A DNA stretch of 64,000 bases from Marivita lacus (GCF_014637725.1 NZ_BMFC01000002.1:496907-560906); one strand, 5' to 3'; shown: positions 26,602 to 35,692, counted from the stretch's first letter. The notes: generated from the sequence alone by a model not told the origin. Numbers and translations are program-made.

Positions 26602-28416
26602 TCACCCGGCCTCTGCCTTTTCCGACAGATCGAGCCACAGGTTTTCGGCCTCGGCCAGCGCGGTCTGGCGGGCGACCAGCAACTCGGACGCTTTCTTGAA
26701 CTTCACAGGCTCGCGGGTGAAGAGATCGGGATCGGCCATCAACTGTTCCAGCTTGGCGATCTCGGCGGTCAGCCGGTCGATCTCGGCGGGCAATTCCTCG
26801 AGCCGGTGCCGTTCGGTAAAGCTCAGACCGGATTTCGACTTGGACGCGGCAACAGGTTTGCCACCCTGTTTCGGCGCGGATTTCGACGGGGCATCCTCTT
26901 TTGCGTCGTCGCCCTTCTGGGCACGATAGTCGCTCCAGCCGCCGGCATAGACCGTCGCGCGGCCCTGCCCCTCCATCGCCACGGTGGTCGAGGCGACGCG
27001 GTCGAGGAAATCCCGGTCGTGGCTGATCAAAAGCACGGTGCCCTCATATTCGCTCAGCAGGTCCTGCAAGAGGTCCAGCGTTTCGACATCCAGATCGTTG
27101 GTCGGTTCGTCCAGCACCAGCAGGTTCGATTCGCGGGCCATGATCCGCGCCAGAAGCAGACGCGCCTTTTCGCCGCCCGACAATGACCGGACCGGCGCGC
27201 GGGCCTGCCGTTCATCAAACAGGAATTCCTTGAGATAGCCCACCACGTGTTTCGGCATGCCGCGCACCATGATCTGGTCGGCCTTGCCCGAGACCCGCAT
27301 TTCGGGATCGCCGGTCAGGTTTTCCCACAGCGTCATGTCTTCGTTCAACTGCGCGCGGCTCTGGTCGAACACCGCCGGGACAAGGTTGGTGCCCAGCGTG
27401 ACTGTGCCGCTGTCGGGTGCAATTTCGCCCATCAGCAGGCGAATGAGCGTCGTCTTGCCAACTCCGTTCGGGCCGACAAAGGCAACCCGGTCACCTCGTT
27501 GCACCATCAGGGAAAAGTCGCGCAGGATCGTCGTGTCGCCGAATGTCTTGTTCAGCCCCTTGGCCTCGATCACCTTGCGGCCGGATTTCGGACCCGAAGC
27601 CAGTTCCATCGCCGCCGTGTCCTGACGCCTGATCATGGCGCTGCGTTCGCCGCGCAGATCCTGCAGCGCGCGGACGCGGCCCATGTTGCGCTTGCGCCGG
27701 GCGCTGATGCCCTCGACGGCCCAGCGTGCCTCGGCCTTGATCTTGCGGTCCATCTTGTGGCGCTGCATGTCCTCGTCGTCCCAGGTCTTGTCGCGCCATA
27801 TCTCGAAATCGGCAAAGCCCTTTTCCTGACGCCGCACCTGCCCCCGGTCGATCCAGAGGGTCGCACGGGTCAGTTCGGTGAGGAACCGGCGATCGTGGCT
27901 GATCAGCACAAACGCCTTGCGGGTCCGCTTGAGCTCGTCCTCGAGCCAGCCGATCGCCTCGATATCGAGGTGGTTGGTCGGCTCATCCAGCAGCATCAGG
28001 TCCGGGTCCTGCGCCATCAGGCGCGCAAGTGCGGCGCGGCGGCGTTCACCGCCCGACGCCGTGTCGACCGGACGCGCGGGATCGAACTTGAGGCCCTCGC
28101 CCGCCCGTTCGACCTTGTAAAGCTCGGACGGATCAAGACCGTGCATCGCGTAATCGCCCAGCGTGGCAAAGCCGCTGAGATCCGGATCCTGTTCCATGTA
28201 GCCCGTGCTGATGCCCGGCGGCACGACGCGGTCGCCCCGGTCGGGTTCGACCAGCCCTGCCATGACTTTCATCAGGGTGGATTTGCCCGACCCGTTGCGC
28301 CCGACAAGCGCCACACGGTCGCCCGGCTGCACCACGAGACTGAGGTCATGAAACACCGGTTCACCGCCGAAGGTGAGCGAGATGTCGTTGAGTTGGAGAA
28401 GCGGAATGATGGCCAT
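26602..28416 (-). CDS. uup: ABC-F family ATPase (Uup-like)
   Basis: This 604-residue protein has two ABC ATPase domains and no membrane spans, as in ABC-F proteins that act on ribosomes or DNA intermediates. Domain 1 shows GRNGSGKST, SGGERRRAALARLM and LLDEPTNHLD. Domain 2 shows GPNGVGKTT, LSGGEKARLLLARIM and VLDEPTNDLD. A basic linker (RRKRNMGRVRALQDLR) separates them. The C-terminal 80 or so residues are charged and coiled-coil-like (LPAEIDRLTAEIAKLEQLM), which is the Uup feature. The ATG at 28416 begins MAIIPLLQLNDISLTFGG. It is transcribed with the OlsB-like gene ten bases upstream. Confidence 0.88.
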   Translation of the reverse strand: MAIIPLLQLNDISLTFGGEPVFHDLSLVVQPGDRVALVGRNGSGKSTLMKVMAGLVEPDRGDRVVPPGISTGYMEQDPDLSGFATLGDYAMHGLDPSELYKVERAGEGLKFDPARPVDTASGGERRRAALARLMAQDPDLMLLDEPTNHLDIEAIGWLEDELKRTRKAFVLISHDRRFLTELTRATLWIDRGQVRRQEKGFADFEIWRDKTWDDEDMQRHKMDRKIKAEARWAVEGISARRKRNMGRVRALQDLRGERSAMIRRQDTAAMELASGPKSGRKVIEAKGLNKTFGDTTILRDFSLMVQRGDRVAFVGPNGVGKTTLIRLLMGEIAPDSGTVTLGTNLVPAVFDQSRAQLNEDMTLWENLTGDPEMRVSGKADQIMVRGMPKHVVGYLKEFLFDERQARAPVRSLSGGEKARLLLARIMARESNLLVLDEPTNDLDVETLDLLQDLLSEYEGTVLLISHDRDFLDRVASTTVAMEGQGRATVYAGGWSDYRAQKGDDAKEDAPSKSAPKQGGKPVAASKSKSGLSFTERHRLEELPAEIDRLTAEIAKLEQLMADPDLFTREPVKFKKASELLVARQTALAEAENLWLDLSEKAEAG

Positions 28417-28425
28417 GGCGTCGCG

Positions 28426-29220
28426 CTACGGCGCGGCGGGCGCAACGTCAAGGGGGTTGGCATCACCCTGCCGTGCGACCTGTGCAAGCGCGCGCAACCG
28501 GGCCTTGCGCGGCTCGGGGATGGCAGCGATCTCCAGCCCGGTGAACAGGTGCAGCGTGTCGAGGTTTGGATCGCGCACGGCGTGATCGCTGACCCAGCCG
28601 CCCATGCCGAGATAGCTGCGCAGCAGGGGCGGCAGGGGCGCGTCGGTGTCCTGGTCGTCGGGCAGATCGACGGCAAGCGGCGACAGTTTTCCGGGGCGCT
28701 GCCCGACGGGTCCAAGGTGGCGCGCCCGCAAGAGGGACAGGGTGGCGCGGTGTGGTTCCGGATCGGCACCGGGCAAGGAACTGCACCCGATCATCATCCG
28801 TGTGCCGGTGCTGTCCACAAGCACGCTCAGCGCCGCCCAGGCAAGGCGCAGCGCCATCACGTCGGGCGGGCCGTCCGATTGGCAAAAGCGCCCCAGTTCA
28901 AGACAGGGACCGGGCGCGGATGCGAGCGGGCCAAGGTCATAGACCTGCCCGGTGTAGCAGCGCGCCAGATCCGCCGCGCCCTGAAGCACCCGCGCGCGAA
29001 AGGCGACCACGGGCTTGTCCGGAGCGCGGACCACGACGCCGTGCAGGCTGAAGGTGTCGAACGCGTCTTCGTCGGCACTCCCCTTGCGGAAGGCCTGCGA
29101 CCGCAGCGCCAGCGCATTGGCGCGGATGTCTGGAGCGGTGCTGATGCAGGCGCTGTATGACCCCATCCGCAACGAGACCGAAGCGGGACCGGCAGCAACG
29201 GTTTGCGCCGCTGCCGCCAC
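28426..29220 (-). CDS. OlsB-like GNAT acyltransferase paralogue
   Basis: This 264-residue protein resembles the ornithine-acyl N-acyltransferase family, but weakly. It has ALALRSQAFRKGSADEDAFDTFSLHGVVVR in place of the OlsB start, FRARVLQGAADLARCYTGQVYDLGPLA, then CLELGRFCQSDGPPDVMALRLAWAALSVLVD and LLRSYLGMGGWVSDHAVRDPNLDTLHLFTGLEI, which align in order with OlsB blocks. A true OlsB is encoded at 23727. The acceptor of this copy may therefore differ (glutamine, glycine or lysine acyl lipids are known), which is an inference. The start could be ATG 29220 or 29166 (MGSYSACIS). It sits between bamE and the ABC-F gene, with gaps of five and nine bases. Confidence 0.65.
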   Translation of the reverse strand: MAAAAQTVAAGPASVSLRMGSYSACISTAPDIRANALALRSQAFRKGSADEDAFDTFSLHGVVVRAPDKPVVAFRARVLQGAADLARCYTGQVYDLGPLASAPGPCLELGRFCQSDGPPDVMALRLAWAALSVLVDSTGTRMMIGCSSLPGADPEPHRATLSLLRARHLGPVGQRPGKLSPLAVDLPDDQDTDAPLPPLLRSYLGMGGWVSDHAVRDPNLDTLHLFTGLEIAAIPEPRKARLRALAQVARQGDANPLDVAPAAP

Positions 29221-29225
29221 CGCGA

Positions 29226-29681
29226 TCAGTTGAAGAAGTCAGCGGCGTTGAACCCGCCGATATTGCCGAAGAGCTTGCGGATGAAGCTGATGTCCCCATC
29301 CCCCGACCGCGTGATCCGGCGCGCCAGTGGCACGACCTGCCCGTCCTGCAGACCGTAGCGTTCGATATTCTCGACCACGCCGTTTGAGTCGAAGGTGATC
29401 GCCAGAATCTCGCGGTCCACCACTTCGGGCGCCTGCCACGCAAAGTGGCGGATATCGCTTTCGATGTAATAGAAGCCGGATTCGTTCAGCGTGCCCGATG
29501 TCGAGGGCACCCCGACCAGATCCTCGACCGTGGCGCGGGTGTCGACCCCCGGCACGATCTGCTGTAACTCGTCTTCGGAGGGCACATATCCATGTGTTCG
29601 GTAGCGCGCAGTACATCCCGCAAGCGCGATGCACAGGAGCGTCACAAGCCCGATCCTCGTTGTCGATCTGATGCCCTGCAT
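29226..29681 (-). CDS. bamE: Outer membrane assembly lipoprotein BamE
   Basis: BamE (SmpA) is a small lipoprotein of the BAM complex, which folds beta-barrel proteins into the outer membrane. The 151-residue protein has a signal peptide ending in lipobox LAGC (residues 20-23), then the SmpA/OmlA domain: YVPSEDELQQIVPGVDTRATVEDLVGVPSTSGTLNESGFYYIESD, followed by ILAITFDSNGVVENIERYGLQDG. The extra C-terminal tail ending NIGGFNAADFFN is usual in Rhodobacteraceae. It is divergent from yceD with an 87-base gap, and the OlsB-like gene follows after five bases. Confidence 0.88.
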   Translation of the reverse strand: MQGIRSTTRIGLVTLLCIALAGCTARYRTHGYVPSEDELQQIVPGVDTRATVEDLVGVPSTSGTLNESGFYYIESDIRHFAWQAPEVVDREILAITFDSNGVVENIERYGLQDGQVVPLARRITRSGDGDISFIRKLFGNIGGFNAADFFN

Positions 29682-29768
29682 GGCGCCTCTCTTGCGTTGG
29701 CGTTCGCTGCCTTTTATCCCGATTACACGGCCTTTGGCCTGCGTTCAAGCAAAGGGTGCACACAAGAT

Positions 29769-30326
29769 ATGCCACAACAGCTTCCAAAACCCGGAGAATT
29801 TCGCGTCAGCGACCTTGCCAGCAGGCGGCCAACCACGTTCGACCTGCAACCCGATGCCGAGGCGCGCGCTGCGATTGCCGTGCAGTTGGGCGTGCCGGCG
29901 GTGAAGAAACTGCGCTTTTCCGGCGAGATTGCGCCGTCCGGCGCGCGCAGCTGGACGCTGACGGGTGCCCTGGGCGCGACCGTGGTGCAGCCATGTGTCG
30001 TCACGCTCGAGCCGGTGACGACGCGGATCGACGAAACCGTCGAGCGACGCTTTGTGCCGGAAGAGACACTGGCCGAGGTTGAACCTGGTTCGGAAATGGA
30101 AATACCCGAGGACACAAGCGCCGAACCGCTGGGGTCCGTCATCTCGGCGCATGACGCGATGGTCGAATCGCTGCTGCTGGCGCTCCCGCTCTATCCCCGC
30201 GCCGATGATGCCAAACTGGGGGATGCGGTCTTTGCCGAAGACGGTGTGAAGCCCCTCAAGGACGAGGACACAAAGCCGTTTGCAGGGCTTGCCGCGCTGC
30301 GTGACAAGCTGGGCGACAAGTCCTGA
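29769..30326 (+). CDS. yceD: YceD / DUF177 family protein
   Basis: This 185-residue protein belongs to the YceD family, which in bacteria and plastids is linked to 23S rRNA accumulation and ribosome assembly. It is almost always encoded before rpmF, as here. Typical features are a central ATVVQPCVVTLEPVTTRIDETVERRFVP segment with a single conserved cysteine and an acidic C-terminal half with SAHDAMVESLLLALPLYPRAD. The ATG at 29769 gives MPQQLPKPGEFRVSDL. The frame runs open further upstream but overlaps the divergent bamE start there, so the shorter form is chosen. Confidence 0.85.
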   Translation: MPQQLPKPGEFRVSDLASRRPTTFDLQPDAEARAAIAVQLGVPAVKKLRFSGEIAPSGARSWTLTGALGATVVQPCVVTLEPVTTRIDETVERRFVPEETLAEVEPGSEMEIPEDTSAEPLGSVISAHDAMVESLLLALPLYPRADDAKLGDAVFAEDGVKPLKDEDTKPFAGLAALRDKLGDKS

Positions 30327-30491
30327 CGGAGACTGCCAGAAAACGCTTGCGGATTCCGCGATTGCCCCTATGTTCGCGCCTTCATCCGAGGTGGGGTTGT
30401 CACCCGGCCCGGTTCTTCGTTAAGAGGCCGGACACACCCGAAACGCGGCATGGCGAGCATGCCACAGATTATATAAAATTGAGGTTGAGAC

Positions 30492-30698
30492 ATGGCTGTC
30501 CAACAGAACAAAGTATCCAAGTCGCGTCGCAACAATCGTCGTTCACATGACGCTCTGGTTGCTGCGAACCCGAACGAATGCTCCAACTGCGGCGAACTCA
30601 AGCGCCCGCACCACGTGTGCCCGTCCTGTGGCCACTATGCGGATCGCGAAGTGATTGCACAGGCCGACGAAATCGACCTGGACGAAGACGCGGCATAA
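30492..30698 (+). CDS. rpmF: 50S ribosomal protein L32
   Basis: L32 is a 68-residue protein of the large ribosomal subunit. It begins [20 protein letters not shown], the standard L32 start. It keeps four cysteines (Cys30, Cys33, Cys43 and Cys46) in an [18 protein letters not shown] zinc ribbon, so this is the zinc-binding form rather than the cysteine-free paralogue. The gene lies 165 bases after yceD and just ahead of plsX, the classic order of ribosome and fatty-acid genes. A GAGGTTGAGAC stretch acts as the ribosome binding region. Confidence 0.98.
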   Translation: MAVQQNKVSKSRRNNRRSHDALVAANPNECSNCGELKRPHHVCPSCGHYADREVIAQADEIDLDEDAA

Positions 30699-30723
30699 GT
30701 AACGATTGGGCGAAACCCTCCGA

Positions 30724-31833
30724 ATGACCTCTTCGCAGGATCATAAAAAGGTGGGTGTTGCGCCAATCGTGCTATCTATCGACGCCATGGGCGGCGATCT
30801 GGGGCCGGAGGCGGTAGTCTCCGGCATGTCTCGTTCTGCGATGGCGAACCCGGATATCCGCTTTCTCGTCCATGGCCCGGCACAGAAGCTGGCGAAACTG
30901 ATCGAGCGCAAGAAGGCCTTGGCCGGGCGTTGCGAAATCAGCGACTCCGCGGGTGTCGTGTCGATGCAGGACAAGCCAAGCCAGGTCATGCGCAATGGTC
31001 AGGGCACGTCCATGTGGGCGGCCATCGAAGCGGTGCGCAACAAGGAAGCCACGGTTGCGGTATCCTGTGGCAATACCGGCGCGCTGATGGCGCTGTCGAT
31101 GATCCGCTTGCGCAAGCTGCCGGGGGTCAACCGACCGGCCATCGCGATTCTGTGGCCCTCGCGCAATCCGCAGGGCTTCAACGTGATGCTGGATGTGGGT
31201 GCAGATGTACGCGCCGACGCGCAGGATCTGGTGCAATACGCGTTGATGGGTGTGTCTTATGCCCGCAACGGTCTGAACCTCGACCGTCCGCGTGTCGGGT
31301 TGCTCAACGTGGGCACCGAGGAACACAAGGGCCGCGCCGAGCTCAAGGAAGCGCATGAGCTGATTTCCCGCATGTCGGACCGCGCGCAATTCGACTTTGT
31401 CGGCTTTGTCGAAGGTGGCGACATTCCCGGCAAGGCCTGTGACGTGATCGTCACCGACGGATTTACCGGCAATATCGCGCTCAAGACCGGCGAAGGAACC
31501 GCGTCGCTGATCGGCGATCGCCTCAAGGAAGCGTTCGCCTATTCGCCCCTGTCGCGTCTTGCGTCCTTGCTGGCACTGACATCGCTGCGCCGGTTGAAGA
31601 AAAAGATCGACCCGCGCCGGGTCAATGGCGGCGTGTTCCTGGGGTTGAACGGCACTGTCGTGAAATCCCACGGGGCCGCGGACGAGACCGGCGTGTCGGC
31701 GGCCATCAAGCTGGCCTTCCAACTGGCGCAATCGGGCTTTTCGGAAAGGCTGGCTGCCCGGCTGGCAGCGCTCACCGACGCAGCCCCTGATATTGCCGAG
31801 CCAAAGACCAAAAACGAGGAGAGCCCGAAATGA
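30724..31833 (+). CDS. plsX: Phosphate acyltransferase PlsX
   Basis: PlsX makes acyl-phosphate from acyl-ACP, the first step of the PlsX/PlsY route to phosphatidic acid. The roughly 369-residue protein has the family motifs IVLSIDAMGGDLGPEAVVSG, SCGNTGALMALSMIRLRKLPGVNRPAIA, VGLLNVGTEEHKG, FVGFVEGGDIPGKACDVIVTDGFTGNIALKTGEG and GGVFLGLNGTVVKSHG. The ATG at 30724 (MTSSQDHKK) is preferred to a TTG at 30706. The stop overlaps the fabH start (ATGA), so the two are co-translated. Confidence 0.96.
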   Translation: MTSSQDHKKVGVAPIVLSIDAMGGDLGPEAVVSGMSRSAMANPDIRFLVHGPAQKLAKLIERKKALAGRCEISDSAGVVSMQDKPSQVMRNGQGTSMWAAIEAVRNKEATVAVSCGNTGALMALSMIRLRKLPGVNRPAIAILWPSRNPQGFNVMLDVGADVRADAQDLVQYALMGVSYARNGLNLDRPRVGLLNVGTEEHKGRAELKEAHELISRMSDRAQFDFVGFVEGGDIPGKACDVIVTDGFTGNIALKTGEGTASLIGDRLKEAFAYSPLSRLASLLALTSLRRLKKKIDPRRVNGGVFLGLNGTVVKSHGAADETGVSAAIKLAFQLAQSGFSERLAARLAALTDAAPDIAEPKTKNEESPK

Positions 31834-32801
31834 CCATACGTTCGGTTGTCGTCGGGCTGGGACATTACCTGCCCGAACGCATCGTGCCCAATTCCGAATT
31901 CGAGGCGTCGCTGGACACATCCGACGAATGGATTCGGTCACGGTCGGGCATCGAACGGCGGCATTTCGCAGCCGAAGGCGAAACCACCTCGGATCTGGCC
32001 ACCAAGGCGGCGAGGAATGCGCTGGCCGATGCCGGGCTGAGCGCCAACGATCTGGACGCCATCGTGGTGGCCACCTCGACCGCCGACCTGACCTTTCCCT
32101 CGGCGGCGACCATGGTGCAATCGGCGCTTGGCATGAACCGGGGCTTTGCCTTTGACGTGCAGGCGGTCTGCGCCGGGTTCATCTATGCGATGACCACCGC
32201 GAATGCGCTGATCCTGTCGGGACAGGCCAAGCGGATCATGGTGATCGGGGCTGAAACCTTCAGCCGCATCATGGACTGGACCGACCGGTCGACCTGTGTT
32301 CTGTTCGGTGACGGGGCTGGCGCGGTGATCCTCGAAGCGCATGAGGGCACAGGCGACAAATCGGATCGGGGCATCCTGTCGGTTGACCTGAATTCCGACG
32401 GTACGCACCGCGATATCCTTTATGTCGATGGCGGCGTCAGCACCCAGACGACAGGGTATCTGCGGATGCAGGGCAAGGAAGTGTTCCGCCACGCTGTCGA
32501 AAAGCTGGCGAAAACCGCCACGACCGCGATGGAAAAGGCCGACATCACCAGCGACGAGGTCGATTGGATCGTACCGCATCAAGCCAATATCCGCATCATC
32601 CAGGGCACCGCGAAAAAGCTGGGCCTGTCGATGGATCACGTCGTGGTCACGGTGCAGGATCACGGCAACACGTCGGCCGCGTCCATTCCGCTGGCGCTGT
32701 CGGTGGGGGTTGAACGCGGCCAGATCAAGCGCGGTGATCTCGTGGTGACCGAAGCCATTGGCGGCGGGCTGGCCTGGGGTGCCGTCGTGCTGCGCTGGTA
32801 A
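31830..32801 (+). CDS. fabH: 3-oxoacyl-ACP synthase III
   Basis: FabH condenses acetyl-CoA with malonyl-ACP to start fatty acid elongation. The 323-residue thiolase-fold protein shows the catalytic triad Cys114 (DVQAVCAGF), His250 (IVPHQANIRI) and Asn280 (DHGNTSAAS). It starts MTIRSVVVGLGHYLPERIVPN and contains SDEWIRSRSGIERRH, a FabH hallmark. It overlaps plsX by four bases and is followed after 93 bases by ihfA, as in most alphaproteobacteria. Confidence 0.97.
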   Translation: MTIRSVVVGLGHYLPERIVPNSEFEASLDTSDEWIRSRSGIERRHFAAEGETTSDLATKAARNALADAGLSANDLDAIVVATSTADLTFPSAATMVQSALGMNRGFAFDVQAVCAGFIYAMTTANALILSGQAKRIMVIGAETFSRIMDWTDRSTCVLFGDGAGAVILEAHEGTGDKSDRGILSVDLNSDGTHRDILYVDGGVSTQTTGYLRMQGKEVFRHAVEKLAKTATTAMEKADITSDEVDWIVPHQANIRIIQGTAKKLGLSMDHVVVTVQDHGNTSAASIPLALSVGVERGQIKRGDLVVTEAIGGGLAWGAVVLRW

Positions 32802-32894
32802 TCAAAAGTTTTCTAAATTCTCCCACGCAAGCCGTTGATATTGACTCGGAAAATCGCAGGGCGCATTCTAGCGACAACCCGGGAGGTGTGTGGT

Positions 32895-33197
32895 ATGGTA
32901 CAAAAGACTTTGACTCGTATGGACCTGAGCGAAGCGGTGTTTCGCGAAGTGGGCCTGTCGCGGAACGAAAGTGCCGACCTTGTGGAAACGGTGCTCGACC
33001 TGATGTCCGATGCCCTCGTCGAGGGAGAGCAGGTCAAGATCTCGTCTTTCGGGACGTTTTCCATCCGAGACAAGGCCGCCCGCGTCGGTCGCAATCCCAA
33101 GACTGGCGAAGAGGTTCCGATCAACCCCCGCCGCGTTCTCACTTTCCGCCCGTCTCATCTGATGAAAGACCGCGTGGCCGCTGGCAACAAGGGCTGA
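32895..33197 (+). CDS. ihfA: Integration host factor subunit alpha
   Basis: IhfA pairs with IhfB to bind specific DNA sites and bend DNA sharply, affecting transcription, replication and recombination. The 100-residue protein has the HU/IHF fold: [80 protein letters not shown]. The [10 protein letters not shown] arm carries the proline used for DNA intercalation. The ATG at 32895 is chosen, with GGGAGG upstream; a longer open frame back to 32835 lacks family similarity. It is followed by the MerR gene after four bases. Confidence 0.95.
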   Translation: MVQKTLTRMDLSEAVFREVGLSRNESADLVETVLDLMSDALVEGEQVKISSFGTFSIRDKAARVGRNPKTGEEVPINPRRVLTFRPSHLMKDRVAAGNKG

Positions 33198-33201
33198 GCG
33201 C

Positions 33202-34095
33202 ATGAGCAAGTCAGCCGACGCCTTTCGCACCATCAGCGAAGTCGCCGAATGGCTCGACACCCCGGCGCATGTGCTGCGGTTCTGGGAAAGCAAGTTCACG
33301 CAGGTCAAACCGGTCAAGCGCGCAGGTGGGCGTCGCTATTACAGACCGGCGGACATGCGGTTGCTGGGCGGCATCAAGAAGCTGCTGCACGATGATGGAC
33401 TGACCATCAAGGGTGCGCAAAAAGTGCTTCGAGAACAAGGGATCAGGCACGTCTCTTCGCTGTGTGAGTTAAGCCTGAGCGAAGAGGAAGACGCCGAACT
33501 GGCGCGGCTCGAGGACATGCCCTCGTCCGAGCCGGTGGACACGGTTGTGCCCTTTGCCAAGCCAGAACCTGCCGAGATGCCGGACGAAGAGCCGATCGCT
33601 GCCGACCTGTTGACGCCCGAGCCGGAAGTGGCCGAAACGCCGGATATGAAGACCAAGGCAGAGGCGGTCGAGGTCGAAGCCGATCCCGTGCCTGTGGCCG
33701 AAGAGGCGGAGGTCGAGGCGGCAACGGAGCAGCCGGAAGACCCGACAGAGGTGGCGGAGGAGGTGGCGGCTGTAGAGCCAGATCCCGAACCGGAGCCTGA
33801 AGTCGCGGCAGACCCGGAGCCTGAAGTTGCGGCAGCGCCGGAGCCTGAGCCTGAAGTTGCGGCAGAGCCGGAGCCAGAGGTTGAAACCGCCCTGCCCGGT
33901 TTCCTGCAACGCTCCATGGCGGATCGCACGGATGACGAGGCCGAAAGCGAAGCCACCGCCGACGCTCCGCCACCCGAACCGGCAGAGCCTGCGCCCGGCG
34001 CGCTGACCCATCTGTCGCGCATCCGCCGACTGACGGCGCTGCAGGCGCAACAGATCGCGCCGATTCTCGAACACCTCAAAGCGGTTGGACGTTAA
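33202..34095 (+). CDS. MerR family regulator with a long acidic repeat tail
   Basis: This 297-residue protein has an N-terminal MerR winged helix-turn-helix at residues 8-75 ([21 protein letters not shown], then [40 protein letters not shown]). About 170 residues rich in Glu, Pro, Ala and Val follow, including PEPEVAA-type repeats at about residues 192-230. A short conserved C-terminal helix ends the protein ([27 protein letters not shown]). MerR genes directly after ihfA are typical in this order. The ligand is unknown, and the middle region is probably disordered and variable in length. Confidence 0.85.
   Translation: MSKSADAFRTISEVAEWLDTPAHVLRFWESKFTQVKPVKRAGGRRYYRPADMRLLGGIKKLLHDDGLTIKGAQKVLREQGIRHVSSLCELSLSEEEDAELARLEDMPSSEPVDTVVPFAKPEPAEMPDEEPIAADLLTPEPEVAETPDMKTKAEAVEVEADPVPVAEEAEVEAATEQPEDPTEVAEEVAAVEPDPEPEPEVAADPEPEVAAAPEPEPEVAAEPEPEVETALPGFLQRSMADRTDDEAESEATADAPPPEPAEPAPGALTHLSRIRRLTALQAQQIAPILEHLKAVGR
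33776..33891 (+). repeat. Imperfect in-frame repeat coding for PEPEVAA units
   Basis: Within the MerR gene, about 115 bases consist of imperfect copies of a GAGCCTGAAGTTGCGGCAG-like unit of 24-30 bases, giving repeated Pro-Glu-Pro-Glu-Val-Ala-Ala stretches. Such a tract can change length by slippage without shifting the frame. Confidence 0.7.
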
Positions 34096-34166
34096 ATCCG
34101 TTCTTGGACCAACAGCCGAAATTCGCACTTGCGGCCACACCCAAAACCGTTATGACAGGCCGCAGT

Positions 34167-34243
34167 CGGGCTATAGCGCAGCCTGGTAGCGCGTCCGTCT
34201 GGGGGACGGAAGGTCGCAGGTTCGAGTCCTGCTAGCCCGACCA
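34167..34243 (+). tRNA. tRNA-Pro (anticodon GGG)
   Basis: A complete cloverleaf is visible. The acceptor arms CGGGCTA/TAGCCCG carry discriminator A and an encoded CCA. The anticodon arm TCCGT-CTGGGGG-ACGGA gives anticodon GGG. The T arm GCAGG-TTCGAGT-CCTGC is standard. It follows the MerR gene by about 70 bases. Confidence 0.97.
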
Positions 34244-34352
34244 ATCATCATACAGCTATCAAGTGCACCACCACCGCAAGGTGTAGGGAAAAACCCCCTC
34301 GCGCGGGGCGCATCCTCTTGCTATGCAAGGCGAATTGCAAACGGGGGTTACG

Positions 34353-35432
34353 ATGACCGGTGTTTTGGCCAATCAGCAGATCACGGACCTGATGGATCGG
34401 GGCATCATTGCCGCCGACCGCGCTTTCGTCGACGGACAGGTGCAACCGGCCAGCCTTGACCTGCGGCTGGGCACTGTGGCCTACCGGGTGCGGGCCTCGT
34501 TTCTTGCGGGCAAGGGGCGCCGGGTCGAAGACCGCCTTGATGATTTCGAGATGCACCGCTTTTCGCTCGAGGGCGGCGCGGTTCTGGAAAAGGGCTGCGT
34601 CTACCTGGTTCCGCTGATGGAACGTCTGGCCTTGCCCGCTGACATCAGTGCGGTCGCCAATGCCAAAAGCTCGACCGGGCGGCTGGACCTGCTGACGCGC
34701 ATGATCACCGATGAGGGCACCGAATTCGACCGGGTGTCGCCGGGCTATACAGGCCCGCTTTATGCCGAGATTTGCCCGCGTTCGTTTTCCGTGCTGGTGC
34801 GTCCGGGCATGCGGCTGAACCAGATCCGGTTCCGCAATGGGCAATCGGTGCTGTCGGATAACGCTCTGGGCGCGCTACACGCCGAGCAGACGCTTGTGAC
34901 GGGTGGCCCTGCGGTGATCAGCGACGGCTTGGGCTTTTCCGTCGATCTGAAACCCGAACAGGGCGATCTGGTGGGGTACCGCGCCAAGCCGCATACCGGG
35001 GTGATCGACCTCGACAAGCTGGGGCATTACGCGCCATCCGAATTCTGGGAAGAGCTGCACAGCACCACGGGTCAGATCATCCTCGATCCGGACGCGTTCT
35101 ATATCCTTGTCAGCCGCGAGGCGGTGCATATCCCGCCCGACTACGCCGCCGAGATGGCGCCGTTTCTGGCAATGGTTGGGGAGTTCCGCGTGCATTACGC
35201 CGGGTTTTTCGACCCCGGTTTCGGCCATGACGCGGCGGGTGGCACCGGATCACGCGGCGTTCTCGAAGTGCGCTGCCACGAAGCGCCCTTCGTGCTGGAA
35301 CACGGGCAGATCGTCGGACGGTTGGTCTATGAAAAAATGGACCAGTCCCCGAGCCAGCTTTATGGCGCGGGGATCGCGTCGAATTATCAGGGACAGGGTT
35401 TGAAGCTGTCCAAGCATTTCAGGGCCGGTTAG
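34353..35432 (+). CDS. 2'-deoxycytidine 5'-triphosphate deaminase-like protein
   Basis: This 359-residue protein belongs to the double-length Dcd family of alphaproteobacteria, related to the trimeric dCTP deaminase/dUTPase fold that makes dUTP or dUMP for thymidylate synthesis. The first half has IIAADRAFVDGQVQPASLDLRLGTVAYRV. The dUTPase-like centre reads ISAVANAKSSTGRLDLLTRMITD, then SPGYTGPLYAEICPRSFSVLVRPGMRLNQIRF. The second half repeats the pattern, ending KMDQSPSQLYGAGIASNYQGQGLKLSKHF. The ATG at 34353 (MTGVLANQQI) is favoured over ATG 34323. Its stop overlaps the convergent small gene by four bases. Confidence 0.82.
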   Translation: MTGVLANQQITDLMDRGIIAADRAFVDGQVQPASLDLRLGTVAYRVRASFLAGKGRRVEDRLDDFEMHRFSLEGGAVLEKGCVYLVPLMERLALPADISAVANAKSSTGRLDLLTRMITDEGTEFDRVSPGYTGPLYAEICPRSFSVLVRPGMRLNQIRFRNGQSVLSDNALGALHAEQTLVTGGPAVISDGLGFSVDLKPEQGDLVGYRAKPHTGVIDLDKLGHYAPSEFWEELHSTTGQIILDPDAFYILVSREAVHIPPDYAAEMAPFLAMVGEFRVHYAGFFDPGFGHDAAGGTGSRGVLEVRCHEAPFVLEHGQIVGRLVYEKMDQSPSQLYGAGIASNYQGQGLKLSKHFRAG

Positions 35433-35572
35433 CGGGTCTGGTCCTGCTGCGGTGCCTTGGGCTGCGGCTTCTTGCGGTTTGTCACCGCGTTCATGCCTGC
35501 GTTGATGCCGGAATTGATCACGCGGCGCATGACGGTGCGCATGACCATGGTGATGATCTGGTTGAGGTTCAT
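35429..35572 (-). CDS. Small conserved hypothetical protein (47 residues)
   Basis: A small leftward gene begins MNLNQIITMVMRTVMRRVIN and continues SGINAGMNAVTNRKKPQPKA. Its ATG at 35572 has an excellent CAGGAGGACGAC ribosome binding site, which supports real translation. Similar short basic proteins beginning MNLNQI occur, as I recall, widely in Rhodobacteraceae, and their function is unknown. An amphipathic helix with repeated VMR units suggests membrane or nucleic-acid contact, which is an inference. It overlaps the convergent deaminase gene by four bases. Confidence 0.6.
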   Translation of the reverse strand: MNLNQIITMVMRTVMRRVINSGINAGMNAVTNRKKPQPKAPQQDQTR

Positions 35573-35692
35573 GTCGTCCTCCTGTTGCTTTGGGTGCCTC
35601 GACGCATGAGATAGAGAACAAATGCGACGATTTTCAGGCATTGTTTCGGGAAATACGTCTGATTTTCATAAAAATCACTTGTGCCGAACGAC

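Noticed and set aside
27247-29160. 637-residue open frame on the plus strand
   Set aside because: It is antisense to the ABC-F and OlsB-like genes and reads like shadow sequence, with no recognisable domain.
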